Positions 45,035 through 54,498 of a stretch of 64,000 nt of DNA are shown here, one piece after another (position 1 is the stretch's first letter; each line of letters opens with the position of its first letter). The stretch covers positions 310,001 through 374,000 of the forward strand of contig OZ244780.1 of the NCBI GenBank assembly GCA_965219565.1. The letters run 5' to 3'. Below the pieces are notes generated by a model. It ran no database searches, had not been told where the DNA came from, and saw only the letters and a list, made by a program, of their open reading frames with translations. The translations under genes were made by a program, and so were the position numbers. The DNA is from DAOUJI01 sp965219565. Its GTDB lineage: Bacteria; Chloroflexota; Dehalococcoidia; Lucifugimonadales; JAGWBF01.

Positions 45035-46198
45035 TTATATATTCTCAGGGGGATCCACCCAGTCTTGCTCTTTCACGTATATCTGGATGCGGCATCCTCC
45101 CGTCTCCAGCACCATTATCCGGCCTTCGTCGTCCACGTTCACCGCCACGGGACGCCTGAAATTGCGCTCTTTGGTCAGATTCGCCCTTTTGCGGGCCTGG
45201 ATAATAGAGGTGTTTTGCAGGAACCTCTTGGTAGCCCAAGGGCTGACCGATTCCGTATCGCCATAGAAGGACACCAGGTACTCCCCATCGGAGTCGTAGA
45301 TAACTATCCTGTCGGCGCCCCAGTCGGTGACGTACACGTCGCCATCCTTGTCCACTGCCACGCTGGAGGGGTGGTCCAACGCGCCTTCTCCGGACCCGGG
45401 AGCCCCAAAGGTGGCCAGGTAATGGCCGCCGTAGGAGAACTTCTGGACGCGGGAGTTGCCCCAGTCGGCTACGTACACGTTGTTATCTTTGTCAAGGGCC
45501 AGGCCCCAAGGCAAGTTTAGCTCTCCCTCGCCGGCGCCATACTTACCCCACTTACTCAGGAACGTACCGTCTTTGGTGAATATCTGGATGCGATGGTTGT
45601 GGCTATCGGAGATTAGCAGCCTATCATCCTGGTCGAAGGTGAGTCCGGTGGGACCGTTTAACTCTCCATCCCCGGAGGTATCGATAGCCCCTGTCTTCTT
45701 GAGGTATTGCTCAAAGGGGATGCTGAAGTTATTTGCAATGGGCATAAGGGAGGCAATGCCCTCTTCCCCGTTATACTTCGAAAAGTGATCTGAAGATCTC
45801 TGGGGTGTCGTCAGGTCCCCGACCTTTCCTGACCCCCAGTTACCCAGGTGCTTCCCATCACGGTCGACTATGAAAATGTGGTTTGTCTCTTCATCGGAGA
45901 CATACACGTTCTCCTGTCTGTCCACCGCGATGGAGCTGGGCACGGGCGACTGCCCGTCCATGAACCCTCTGTAGGCTTGGTCTCCCCGGTCCTCCCATAG
46001 CAGTTGGTGGTCCAGCGTAACCTTGCTTATCCCATGGCAGGTCACCCACTCGGACCCCTTGCTAAGCACGTACAGACTTCCTTCCGAGCCCCGGGCGAAG
46101 TCCACGGGAAAGAAGAAGTTCTGCCCGCCTATTCCCATACAGCCCAAGGCATAGTCATAATTATTATAGACTCGACCACCCACGTATCGTGTTTGCAT
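45035..46198 (-). CDS. NHL-repeat propeller, cassette C
   Basis: A 387-residue NHL propeller, the longest of the five because of an insert around residues 130-165. Repeats such as GEGELNLPWGLALD and VYVADWGNSRVQKF and the tail QIYVKEQDWVDPPENI match its paralogues, though the last residues differ slightly. No signal peptide. The start has GGAAGAG upstream. It is 91 bp after DUF1800 C. Confidence 0.88.
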   Translation of the reverse strand: MQTRYVGGRVYNNYDYALGCMGIGGQNFFFPVDFARGSEGSLYVLSKGSEWVTCHGISKVTLDHQLLWEDRGDQAYRGFMDGQSPVPSSIAVDRQENVYVSDEETNHIFIVDRDGKHLGNWGSGKVGDLTTPQRSSDHFSKYNGEEGIASLMPIANNFSIPFEQYLKKTGAIDTSGDGELNGPTGLTFDQDDRLLISDSHNHRIQIFTKDGTFLSKWGKYGAGEGELNLPWGLALDKDNNVYVADWGNSRVQKFSYGGHYLATFGAPGSGEGALDHPSSVAVDKDGDVYVTDWGADRIVIYDSDGEYLVSFYGDTESVSPWATKRFLQNTSIIQARKRANLTKERNFRRPVAVNVDDEGRIMVLETGGCRIQIYVKEQDWVDPPENI

Positions 46199-46289
46199 GA
46201 CTCTTCCTACTTACTTACTAAATTGGAACAAACACAGGTTAAACTCATGTGGACGCGACCTAAAGCCCCTTGCGTCAAAGGTGTTTTGG

Positions 46290-47696
46290 CTAACAGAACT
46301 GATATTCTCTGGTGGCCACAATCAGCGCCAGGATGTCCAGCACCTTCCGGGTTGATTCGCGGGTCGCATCCTCTGTTTTCCATTGCAGCTCACCGCTCAT
46401 CCGAACCTTGGTTATCAACTCCTGGCGGGTATCCGGCTGAACTTCCAGAGGCCCCATGACGTCCAGGCACGCATCTACCGATGCCTCGGGGCTCAGGTCG
46501 CCCATGGCTCGGATCCTGTTGACAAGGGCGTGGACCCCCGGATAGGAGATGTTGGAAATTGCGTCAGCCGCGAAATTGATGCGCTTCACCAGGGCGCCGC
46601 TGTCGACCCACTCATGCCCGTGGTTCCATCCCTCCACGCTGGGCGGGTTGCCCAGGGTCTGCCCCATGTAGGAAGTCTCGAAGCCCAGGAGCTCCAGACC
46701 AAGCCTAGGATACCTGAAGTCCCCCACAAGCCTGCACAAACCTGCCACCGCCTCGGCAGGGCTTTTCACTCGCTGGTACCGGGATTCCTTGAAGAAGTCG
46801 GAGTTGAAAATCATCCTCAGAGTGTCTTTCATCTCGTAGCCCGAGGAGGTGAAGGTATCGGCGATCAGGTTAACCGCCACCGGGTCCCTGGGGGACGTGT
46901 GCAGCCATGCCGGCACCTGGACCTCGTCGGCCACGAAGAAGTTGTACAGGTGGCGGGCTATGAAACGGGCGGTTGCGGGCTGGCGCACTATGATGTCTAT
47001 TATGTCTTCTCCATTGAACCTGCCCCTCTGCCCTAGGAATTGCTTCTCCCCATCGTCGTGGGCATCTTCCCGGTACTCGAAGTCCCACGTGAATCGGGAA
47101 CCTCCACCAGCGGTCGGCTTGGGAGCGATAGTCCAGCCAGTGAAGGCCCGGGCGCACTCGAACACGTCCTCCTCGGTGTAGTTGCCCTGGCCCATGGAGA
47201 AAAGCTCCAGAAGCTCTCTTCCCCAGTTCTCGTTGGGTTGGTTCTTGTGATTGTAGTTGTTGTCCAACCAGAAGATCATGGCAGGGTCCCGGGCCACCTC
47301 AACCAGCAGATTCTGGTAGTTACCCATGCCATGGGTTCGAAACATGTCCATTTGGCGCGCCAACTCATTTGCATTGTCTATCTTGGCATTGCCGGTAGCA
47401 AAGATAGTATGCCAGAAGAGTGCCACCTTCTCATCCAGCGCACGGGGGTTGTTGATCAGGTAGTAGATATGGCGAGTAGCTGCTGCCGGTGGGAGGATAC
47501 CACCTTCCAGGGAGGGGTAATGCCGCAAAAGGAAGTTGGGGTCCATGGGAGCTATGCCGTATTTGCCGGGCTCTATCAGCTCGTCCACGACCCGGTCGTA
47601 CCCTTTGGCGACCAGTGCTTCCAACTCGTCCGGTGTTGCGCCGAATCCCGCCCGCCTCATCAAATGTGCCACAAGAACCGTGCCTTGCTCGGACAT
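46290..47696 (-). CDS. DUF1800 protein, cassette C
   Basis: A 468-residue DUF1800 protein (AHLMRRAGFGATPDELE, ENWGRELLELFSMGQGNYTE, TREYQFC end). No signal peptide. The ATG at 47696 is preferred to the GTG at 47705 because GGGAGG is 8 bp upstream of it. Followed by NHL C and, further on, the GMC oxidoreductase on the same strand. Confidence 0.9.
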   Translation of the reverse strand: MSEQGTVLVAHLMRRAGFGATPDELEALVAKGYDRVVDELIEPGKYGIAPMDPNFLLRHYPSLEGGILPPAAATRHIYYLINNPRALDEKVALFWHTIFATGNAKIDNANELARQMDMFRTHGMGNYQNLLVEVARDPAMIFWLDNNYNHKNQPNENWGRELLELFSMGQGNYTEEDVFECARAFTGWTIAPKPTAGGGSRFTWDFEYREDAHDDGEKQFLGQRGRFNGEDIIDIIVRQPATARFIARHLYNFFVADEVQVPAWLHTSPRDPVAVNLIADTFTSSGYEMKDTLRMIFNSDFFKESRYQRVKSPAEAVAGLCRLVGDFRYPRLGLELLGFETSYMGQTLGNPPSVEGWNHGHEWVDSGALVKRINFAADAISNISYPGVHALVNRIRAMGDLSPEASVDACLDVMGPLEVQPDTRQELITKVRMSGELQWKTEDATRESTRKVLDILALIVATREYQFC

Positions 47697-48037
47697 GTTG
47701 GGCACCTCCCTAACTGAATTGAATTCACGAACGAGGCCAAGGCTTCCCTACAGGGAACACTTCTATCGTGAAAGACAAAATCAGCTGTCTATCAAGAACT
47801 TAACAAGTTACCATCCCAATTGTCAACCGCACGGCGACTATACCCACCCTTGCTAGCGTGAGACCGGCACTGGAGACTGGAGCAGGGGGCTAGCCCAATG
47901 GTGACTACTGTAGAGCTTGTCTCATAGACCTGCCGTGGTGGTCGCCCCTGGCCATGGGTGAGACTTCTCTCACCGGCGACCTTGGCCCTTCACATCCAGC
48001 GCCTTTTGGCACTCCTCCAGGATGCCATCTGCTCTGC
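47697..48037. other. Gap upstream of cassette C
   Basis: No supportable gene. The AT-richer first 130 bp probably holds the cassette C promoter. The rest leads into the transposase remnant. Confidence 0.35.
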
Positions 48038-48440
48038 TTAGTTCCACCGAGCCTCGGCCCAGGGGGCTTGACCGCTGCGCTGTAGCTTGAGCAAGTTATG
48101 GGTCTTTCCTATCAGGGGCCACTCTCTGTGGTCAGCCTTACTCCCTCGTCTCATAACGCGTCGAACCCCTTGTCCTTCCTTCACGTGACCCGGTACCGGC
48201 TTTACCAGCACACCGCCCATCTTGTACAAGGCTCGGCCTCGCTTAGTCAGTAGTTTGAGTTCCATCCTGTCCCTCGGACTCAGTCCTTTTGGGATACGGG
48301 CTCGGGGACAACCTTTCTCCCCTAGCAACTTCCGTTGCTTCCAGTCCTTGGTGGTGGCAATGAGAAGTTCAGGCATCGCTGGGCAAGAGCACGCCTTGAC
48401 GTTGGCCTCATTCAGTACCCGTATCGGCCAGTCCCACGTT
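48038..48440 (-). pseudogene. Transposase C-terminal remnant (IS1182/DDE_Tnp_1-like)
   Basis: A 112-residue open frame (48038-48376) ends with LTKRGRALYKMGG, PVPGHVKEGQGVRR and KTHNLLKLQRSG, the C-terminal pattern of IS1182-type transposases. Upstream, a NEANVKACSCPAMPELLIATTK stretch read across 48377-48440 extends it after a frameshift. The N-terminal part is missing. It lies just before coxL and belongs to a different family from the island-border IS. Confidence 0.65.
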
Positions 48441-48514
48441 GGGCCGTTCTTCTATACCAGCCGCTCCGCTCGTTGCCCCAGCCCCTATGGTAGCTTATCC
48501 CCTGGATTGATATA

Positions 48515-50800
48515 ATGGAACCCACTCAGTCTCCTTGGGCCCCTGGAGGTCGCGTGGCGAATCGATACGACACGATCGGTCAACCCGTGGGCCGGGCCGA
48601 GGGCCCGGAGAAGGTCAAAGGGAGCGCACTCTACGCCGCCGACATGAACCCTCCCGGGACCCTGGTCGGCAAGTGCCTTCGTAGCCCCTATCCTTACGCC
48701 CGCATCGTTTCCGTAGATACTTCCGCGGCCAGGTGGCTGCCGGGGGTCTATGCCGTGCTAACGAGCTCCGATATCTCGGACGCTCTGGTAGGTCGCATGA
48801 TCCGCGACATGCCTGTGCTGGCCACGGATGTGGTCCGTTTCGCTGGGCAGAAGGTTGCGGCGGTTGCGGCCGAAGACATGGAGACCGCGGACGAGGCTCT
48901 CAGCCTGATCGAGGTCAAGTACGAAGAGATGGAGCCAGTACTGGACACCCTGGCGGCAATGCGGCCAGATGCGCCGGTTATCCATCCAGACTTTATGGAC
49001 TACGTTGGCCGTGACGAGTCTCCCCAGGAGCATCCCAATGTAGTAGCCCACGACACATGGAAGAAGGGAGACATTAAACTGGGATTTGCGGACGCTGACT
49101 TCGTCTTCGAACACACCTTCCGCACTCCACACCAACACCAGGGCTACATCGAGCCCCATGCGGTGCTGGTGGACGCCAGTGGCGGGGAGAGGGCACAGGT
49201 CTGGGCTTCAACGAAGATGCCCTTCCAAGTACGACAGCAGATGGCTGAGGGGACGGGCCTTACCGAGGATGCTATAAGGCTGAATCCATGCTTCATCGGG
49301 GGCGACTTTGGGGGCAAAGGGGGCTTCATGGACATCCATGTGGCCTACTGGCTCTCAAAGGCGACTGGCCGTCCTGTGAGGGTGGTCATGAGCTACATCG
49401 AAGAGCTAATGGCGGGCAACCCGCGCCATCCCGCTGTAATGACGCTGAAGACTGGAATCAAGAAGGACGGCACTATTACCGCCCGTAGTGCTCATCTCGT
49501 GTTCGATGGAGGGGCTTACTCAACTTGCAGGCCCATGAGAAGAGTCTCCTTTGGCACTCGTTCCTTGGGTCCCTACCGCATGGCCCATGCCCAGATCGAT
49601 GCTTACATGGTCTACACCAACCTTGTGCCATGCGGCGCCATGCGGGCCCCCGGCGACCCCCAGTCCATATTCGCCGGGGAGGCCCAAATAGACCTCGTCG
49701 CCCGCGAGTTGGGGATGGACCCCTATGAGTTCCGCATGAAAAACCTAGTGAAAGACGGGGATGAGTCCCCCTTGGGACACCGATGGCGCAACGCCCTGGC
49801 TAAGGAGACCCTGACGGCAGCCATCCAAGAGGTTCAACACAATCAACCCAAGTCGAATGTCCCAGGCAAGACTGGGAACAGAACAGGACGCGGGATGTCA
49901 ATCAGCGAGCGTCACGTGGGCTCGGGTACGTCTACGGCCAAAGTAGAGGTCGGCATAGATGGGAACGTGACCCTCTATACGGCACTCCCAGATACTGGCA
50001 CCGGTTTCTATACAGTGTTGCGCCAGATCATTGGCCAAGAGCTTGGGGTACCTTACGATCAGGTCCGGCTGGTGCCCTGGAGTACCGACGACACGGGCTT
50101 CAACACGGGTGCTGGCGGAAGTAGGGTCACGCACGTGACAGGCCAGGCAGTCTACATTGCCACTCTCGAAGTCTGTGGAAAACTGGCGGCTCTGGCCTCT
50201 GACCTCTTTGGTTGGGCTGAGAAGGAGATAAGTTTCCGGGAAGGCCATGTGACGGCACCGGGTCAACGGTCTATGAGCCTCGCTGCGTTGGCGTCCAAGG
50301 CCGGCGGTCCAGTGGAAGCCGAGGCCACCTACGAAGCGGAACGAAACGAGGACCTGACTTCCTTCTGCGCCCAAGTGGCCGATGTGGAGGTGGACGAAGA
50401 GACGGGCGAAGTAACGCTTGTCAGATTCACCACGGCCCACGACGTAGGAACCATCCTCAACACCATGGCCCACCAAGGCCAAATCGAGGGAGCGGTGATG
50501 CAGGGCATCGGCTTTGCCTTGATGGAAGAGCTCCGGTATGAAGACGGTCGGGTCTCGACGCTTTCCTTCGGAGAGTACAAGATGCCCACGATAAGCGATA
50601 TCCCCGATCTTCGCACCGTATTGGTGCCCAGCACAATAGGCGGCCCCACTCCATACGGGGGCAAAGCCATCGGGGAGATGCCTATCAGCGGGGTAGCCCC
50701 AGCCATTGCTAACGCTGTACTTGACGCCGTAGGAGTCAGCATCTCCGATCTACCGATAACAGCAGAGAAGGTGTACTTCGCCCTGCGAGAGCGCGAGTGA
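48515..50800 (+). CDS. Molybdopterin-binding large subunit, CoxL/XdhA family
   Basis: A 761-residue molybdenum hydroxylase large subunit that would hydroxylate or oxidise an organic substrate with water. It begins GQPVGRAEGPEKVKGSALYAAD, then shows IGGDFGGKGG near residue 265 and GAMRAPGDPQ near 379. The CO-dehydrogenase loop (AYRCSFR) is replaced by AMRAPG, so it is not a form I CODH. The ATG at 48515 has no ribosome site; a GTG at 48554 with GGAGG 4-5 bp upstream is an alternative start. First gene of a four-gene operon. Confidence 0.92.
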   Translation: MEPTQSPWAPGGRVANRYDTIGQPVGRAEGPEKVKGSALYAADMNPPGTLVGKCLRSPYPYARIVSVDTSAARWLPGVYAVLTSSDISDALVGRMIRDMPVLATDVVRFAGQKVAAVAAEDMETADEALSLIEVKYEEMEPVLDTLAAMRPDAPVIHPDFMDYVGRDESPQEHPNVVAHDTWKKGDIKLGFADADFVFEHTFRTPHQHQGYIEPHAVLVDASGGERAQVWASTKMPFQVRQQMAEGTGLTEDAIRLNPCFIGGDFGGKGGFMDIHVAYWLSKATGRPVRVVMSYIEELMAGNPRHPAVMTLKTGIKKDGTITARSAHLVFDGGAYSTCRPMRRVSFGTRSLGPYRMAHAQIDAYMVYTNLVPCGAMRAPGDPQSIFAGEAQIDLVARELGMDPYEFRMKNLVKDGDESPLGHRWRNALAKETLTAAIQEVQHNQPKSNVPGKTGNRTGRGMSISERHVGSGTSTAKVEVGIDGNVTLYTALPDTGTGFYTVLRQIIGQELGVPYDQVRLVPWSTDDTGFNTGAGGSRVTHVTGQAVYIATLEVCGKLAALASDLFGWAEKEISFREGHVTAPGQRSMSLAALASKAGGPVEAEATYEAERNEDLTSFCAQVADVEVDEETGEVTLVRFTTAHDVGTILNTMAHQGQIEGAVMQGIGFALMEELRYEDGRVSTLSFGEYKMPTISDIPDLRTVLVPSTIGGPTPYGGKAIGEMPISGVAPAIANAVLDAVGVSISDLPITAEKVYFALRERE

Positions 50801-51276
50801 TTCAGACCCTGCGAATAAAGGTCAACGGAACGGACCAGAAGATAGAGATCCCTACTCATCGTCTGTTGATAGACCTGCTTCGGTATGACCTAGGCCTGAC
50901 AGGCACCAAACTTGGGTGCGGCGTGGGGGTATGCGGCGCCTGTACTGTGCTCCTGGACGGACAAATGGTCGCTTCATGCCTGGTCCTGGCTGCATCGACC
51001 GACGGAGCCGAGATCACGACCATTGAAGGACTATCCGCCGAGAATAGCCTTCATCCCCTGCAACAGAGTTTCATAGACTACGGGGGCTTTCAGTGTGGCA
51101 TCTGCACGCCCGGTCAGATTATGGCGGCTAAAGCTCTGCTGGACCAGAACCCGGACCCATCGAATAATGAGGTCCGGGAGTGGATGATGGGCAATCTGTG
51201 TCGATGCACCGGATATTACAAGATACTTGAGTCTATCCTGAAGGCGGTCGAGGAGGTGAAGGGGTCGTCGAGATGA
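50797..51276 (+). CDS. [2Fe-2S] small subunit, CoxS family
   Basis: A 159-residue iron-sulfur subunit carrying two [2Fe-2S] clusters. The ferredoxin-like ligands are in CGVGVCGACTVLLDG and the later Cys of VASC; the second cluster uses CGICTPGQ and CRCTGY. The GTG start overlaps the coxL stop by 4 bp (GTGA), which indicates translational coupling. It passes electrons from the Mo site to the FAD subunit. Confidence 0.95.
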   Translation: MIQTLRIKVNGTDQKIEIPTHRLLIDLLRYDLGLTGTKLGCGVGVCGACTVLLDGQMVASCLVLAASTDGAEITTIEGLSAENSLHPLQQSFIDYGGFQCGICTPGQIMAAKALLDQNPDPSNNEVREWMMGNLCRCTGYYKILESILKAVEEVKGSSR

Positions 51277-52175
51277 ACGGTTTCCTGTACCACACACCGC
51301 GGAGCCTCGACGAGGCGTTCGACCTGCTCGATGAAAACGGCGAAGACGCCCGGATCATCGCTGGGGGCACCGCCCTGGTCCTTTTCATGAAACAACGCCT
51401 CGTCCAACCCAGGCATCTTGTAAGTCTGCAGAAGATACCCTTACTGAATGGAGTGGCTGTCACGGAAGACGGGGTACGTATCGGGGCGATGTGTACCCAC
51501 CGGATGATGGAAACCTCTTCGATCGTACAAGAGGTGTTCCCTATCCTGGTCGAGACATACAGCCATGTAGCCACGACTCGAATACGCAACATGGCCACCG
51601 TAGGAGGAGGCCTGGTGCACGCCGACCCGAATTCAGATCCGCCACCCAGTCTGATAGTCCTGGGAGCTAAGATTGTTCTGGTTTCCTCATCCGGAAACCG
51701 CGAGGTGCCCGTGGAGAAATTCTTCCTGGACTATTACGAACCCGATGTTCAGCCCGGTGAGATACTCACCGAGGTAATAGCCCCCCGGGTCCCGTCCAAT
51801 AGTGGGACCGCCTTCATAAAATTCTTGCCCCGCACCGACGATGACTACGCGACCGTATCTGTAGCTGTACTACTGACTGTGGAGGAGGACGGAATAACTT
51901 GCCGGGACGTAAAGCTCGGTCTTGGCTCGGTCGCGGCCACCCCGGTAAGGGCCCGGGGAGCTGAGGCTGCTATGCGGGGCCGGACCGTCACCAGAGACCT
52001 GGTCCGGCAGGCCGCTGATTTGGTAGACGTTGAGATAGATCCCCAGGATGATTTCCGTGGTTCGGCGCGGTATAAGCGGCAGATGGCTCAGGTGCTCACT
52101 CGCCGAGCCATCGAACGAGCCCTTTCTAGCCTCTCCCGATCATGCATGTCCACGTCCCCAAGGTGTTCGAAATGA
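51273..52175 (+). CDS. FAD-binding medium subunit, CoxM family
   Basis: A 300-residue FAD subunit. The FAD loops IIAGGTALVLFMKQRL (about residue 29) and ATVGGGLVHADPNSD (about 108) are as expected, and DDDYATVSVAV near 189 is typical. It overlaps the coxS stop by 4 bp (ATGA). It completes the hydroxylase with the large and small subunits. Confidence 0.95.
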   Translation: MNGFLYHTPRSLDEAFDLLDENGEDARIIAGGTALVLFMKQRLVQPRHLVSLQKIPLLNGVAVTEDGVRIGAMCTHRMMETSSIVQEVFPILVETYSHVATTRIRNMATVGGGLVHADPNSDPPPSLIVLGAKIVLVSSSGNREVPVEKFFLDYYEPDVQPGEILTEVIAPRVPSNSGTAFIKFLPRTDDDYATVSVAVLLTVEEDGITCRDVKLGLGSVAATPVRARGAEAAMRGRTVTRDLVRQAADLVDVEIDPQDDFRGSARYKRQMAQVLTRRAIERALSSLSRSCMSTSPRCSK

Positions 52176-52624
52176 AGATCGAGAAGTCACTGTCGGTGCC
52201 CACAAGCGTAGACGAACTTTGGGACCTGTTGATGGATATACCCCGGGTTGGCCGCTGCTTCCCGGGAGTGGGACAGGTGACTTCCCTTGACGACCGGAGT
52301 TTCCAGGGCGAAATGCAAATACGGGTGGGGCCGGTCAGCCTGAACATGGCCGGCACGATCTCACTGATAGAACAGGATCGGGAGCTCCGGCGCGCCTCCT
52401 TGCGCGTAGAGGGATCAGACCGGCGGCTGGGTGCGTCGGTGCAGGGGACTGTGTCCATGGAATTAAAGGAGGTCTCTCCCCAAGAGACTGAGCTGTTAGT
52501 GGTCCCCGACGTTTCCTTTCTGGGGAAACTGGGAGAGTTGGGTCAACCCGCCTTACGGAGAAAGGTGGACTCGGTAGCCCAGGAGTTCGCCAAGAACTTG
52601 CTTGGAGAGGTAACTACTCCATAA
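52172..52624 (+). CDS. CoxG-like SRPBCC protein
   Basis: A 150-residue START/SRPBCC-fold protein of the CoxG family (KIEKSLSVPTSVDELWDLL; FPGVGQVTSLDD). In CODH operons CoxG is implicated in membrane attachment or maturation of the enzyme. The ATG at 52172 overlaps the coxM stop by 4 bp (ATGA), matching the other junctions; the longer frame would overlap by 34 bp. Cellular role here is by family. Confidence 0.88.
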   Translation: MKIEKSLSVPTSVDELWDLLMDIPRVGRCFPGVGQVTSLDDRSFQGEMQIRVGPVSLNMAGTISLIEQDRELRRASLRVEGSDRRLGASVQGTVSMELKEVSPQETELLVVPDVSFLGKLGELGQPALRRKVDSVAQEFAKNLLGEVTTP

Positions 52625-52869
52625 GTCGAGTGTTGCCTTGACACCATCGGGGACAGATGTTAACTTTTCCCATCCCAAACGTGCTCGCCCCAACACGACC
52701 GAGTCGGCGCCGCCACAGACAGCGTACCTACACATCCCTTGCGTGGCAGGGAATCAGGTCTGGACACCGCGTGAAGTAACACCCCAATAAGTGGGTCCAT
52801 TGTCATGTGCTCAGCAGCATCGATGGGGCTGAATGGTCAGATCACGTTAATTCGAATGGAGGGAGCAGC

Positions 52870-53340
52870 ATGCCGACACGACGCGTAGTGGCGGGCACCA
52901 ACGCTCAAGGCAGGTCCTACATAGCACACGATGGCCCTACTCCCGGCACGTCCAACCGAGGAGGCGCCGTCGATCTCAGTAACATTTGGGTGGATGACCC
53001 GGCTAACCCGGACCCGACGGCAGCCCACGACCCCGTCGACACCGAGACCTGGCGTAGGGATCCGCCTCCGAACGGCTCGACGATGCGCGTGGTGACCTTC
53101 CCACCTCATTTCCCAGCGGTGAACCCGTCCCACGAGGACCTGGGTTGGCACACCACCCCGACCATCGACTACGGAATCGTGCTCTCAGGCGAGATGGAGG
53201 TGGGGCTAGACGAAGGTGCGGTGCGCCTCAGGCCAGGTGACGTCTATGTGCTGCTGGGGGCCAACCATGCTTGGCGGGTCCCTGGTGACGAACCCTGCAC
53301 CATGGCGGTCGTCAGGATCGCAACCACCAATTATCAATGA
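52870..53340 (+). CDS. Cupin-domain protein
   Basis: A 156-residue single-domain cupin. The C-terminal half has the fold pattern DYGIVLSGEMEVGLDEG, RLRPGDVYVLLGANHAWRVPG. His residues in the metal-binding motifs are partly present. GGAGGGAGC before the ATG at 52870 supports this start. It lies 245 bp after coxG on the same strand and convergent with NHL D. It may be a small dioxygenase, isomerase or sensor in the same pathway; this cannot be told. Confidence 0.85.
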   Translation: MPTRRVVAGTNAQGRSYIAHDGPTPGTSNRGGAVDLSNIWVDDPANPDPTAAHDPVDTETWRRDPPPNGSTMRVVTFPPHFPAVNPSHEDLGWHTTPTIDYGIVLSGEMEVGLDEGAVRLRPGDVYVLLGANHAWRVPGDEPCTMAVVRIATTNYQ

Positions 53341-53419
53341 CTTGTCCTGACCACCTCATGAATCTTACAGGTAATAGACGAGGTGTGTCCGGATTGTCTG
53401 TTGGCGGGAATCCAGAGGG

Positions 53420-54439
53420 CTAGAGATTGATCTGGGGTTCTACGTAGTCTTTTTCCTTCAAGTAGACGTGAAGGCGGCTCCTCTGCTGGTCCACCACCAC
53501 GAACCTGCTCCGGTCGTCGATCCTTACCGATGTTGGGGAGCAGAACCGCCACTCGGGCTCGAGGCTTTTGACCCAAGCGCGAGCCTTCGAGCTCTCCGGG
53601 TCCGCCATCATCTGCAGCTCGGCCCACTTGGATAACCGCTGTGCGTCCCCTAGGAAGGTTGTCAAGTAGGAGCCGTCGGGGCCGTAGGCGTGGACTCGGC
53701 TGGTGGACCAGTCCGCCACGTAGACGTCGCCCTCTTGATCCACGGCCACACCGCTAGGGCGGCTCAATTCTCCCTCGCCGCTTCCCAGGGAGCCGAAGGA
53801 CATCAGGTACTGGCCGTCCGGAGTGAACTTCTGTACTCGGCTGTTGCGCCAGTCCGCCACGTAAACGTCCCCGTCGTTGTCCAGGGTGATCCCCCAGGGC
53901 ATGTTGAAGTCACCCTCCCCGCTGCCTCCCTTACCCCAACCCGTCAGGAACTTGCCCTCTTTGGTGAACACCTGCACCCGGTTGTTGCCGCTGTCGACGA
54001 TCCAAAGCCTGTCCTCCTTGTCAAAGGCCAGTCCCCACGGACGGCACAGTTCGCCATCTTCGGAACCGGTTGTCCCCCAATGGCCCAGGAAGTTTCCTTC
54101 TTTATCGAAGATGGACACCCTGTTGAGCCACTCGTCGGCCACGTACACGTTCTCGTCTAGGTCCAGGGTAAGGCCCGTGCCGCGCATAAACTGGCCCTCA
54201 TTGGAGCCGTGGGTGCCGAACTCTAGGAGGTACTCTTCCTGACCGTAATCGTCGCCCAGGGTGCATTTGCTGACCCGGGAGGAACTATTAACTTCGTATG
54301 CCCGGTTCAGGACGTATACCACTCCGCCGGGGGCAAACCCCACGTCCATGGGTTGGGTAAACCCCGTCCCGCCCCCGCCAGGCTTGCCGATGCAATGGCT
54401 GAAAGTGTAAGTGCGCCCGAATGCCGTCCGCGTGTACAT
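53420..54439 (-). CDS. NHL-repeat propeller, cassette D
   Basis: A 339-residue NHL propeller, very similar to the copy in cassette E (MYTRTAFGRTYTFSHCIGKPG start; GEGDFNMPWGITLD; YVEPQINL end). No signal peptide. It is 59 bp after DUF1800 D and probably the last gene of a five-gene minus-strand operon starting at 60526. Confidence 0.88.
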   Translation of the reverse strand: MYTRTAFGRTYTFSHCIGKPGGGGTGFTQPMDVGFAPGGVVYVLNRAYEVNSSSRVSKCTLGDDYGQEEYLLEFGTHGSNEGQFMRGTGLTLDLDENVYVADEWLNRVSIFDKEGNFLGHWGTTGSEDGELCRPWGLAFDKEDRLWIVDSGNNRVQVFTKEGKFLTGWGKGGSGEGDFNMPWGITLDNDGDVYVADWRNSRVQKFTPDGQYLMSFGSLGSGEGELSRPSGVAVDQEGDVYVADWSTSRVHAYGPDGSYLTTFLGDAQRLSKWAELQMMADPESSKARAWVKSLEPEWRFCSPTSVRIDDRSRFVVVDQQRSRLHVYLKEKDYVEPQINL

Positions 54440-54498
54440 CCCTGACCCCCACCTAGGAGTTGCGCTTATCCGTATCTGATACGTGGCACCAGCCGGGT

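Noticed and set aside
48515..52175. Aerobic CO dehydrogenase
   Set aside because: The active-site loop AYRCSFR of form I CoxL is absent; the equivalent position reads AMRAPG.
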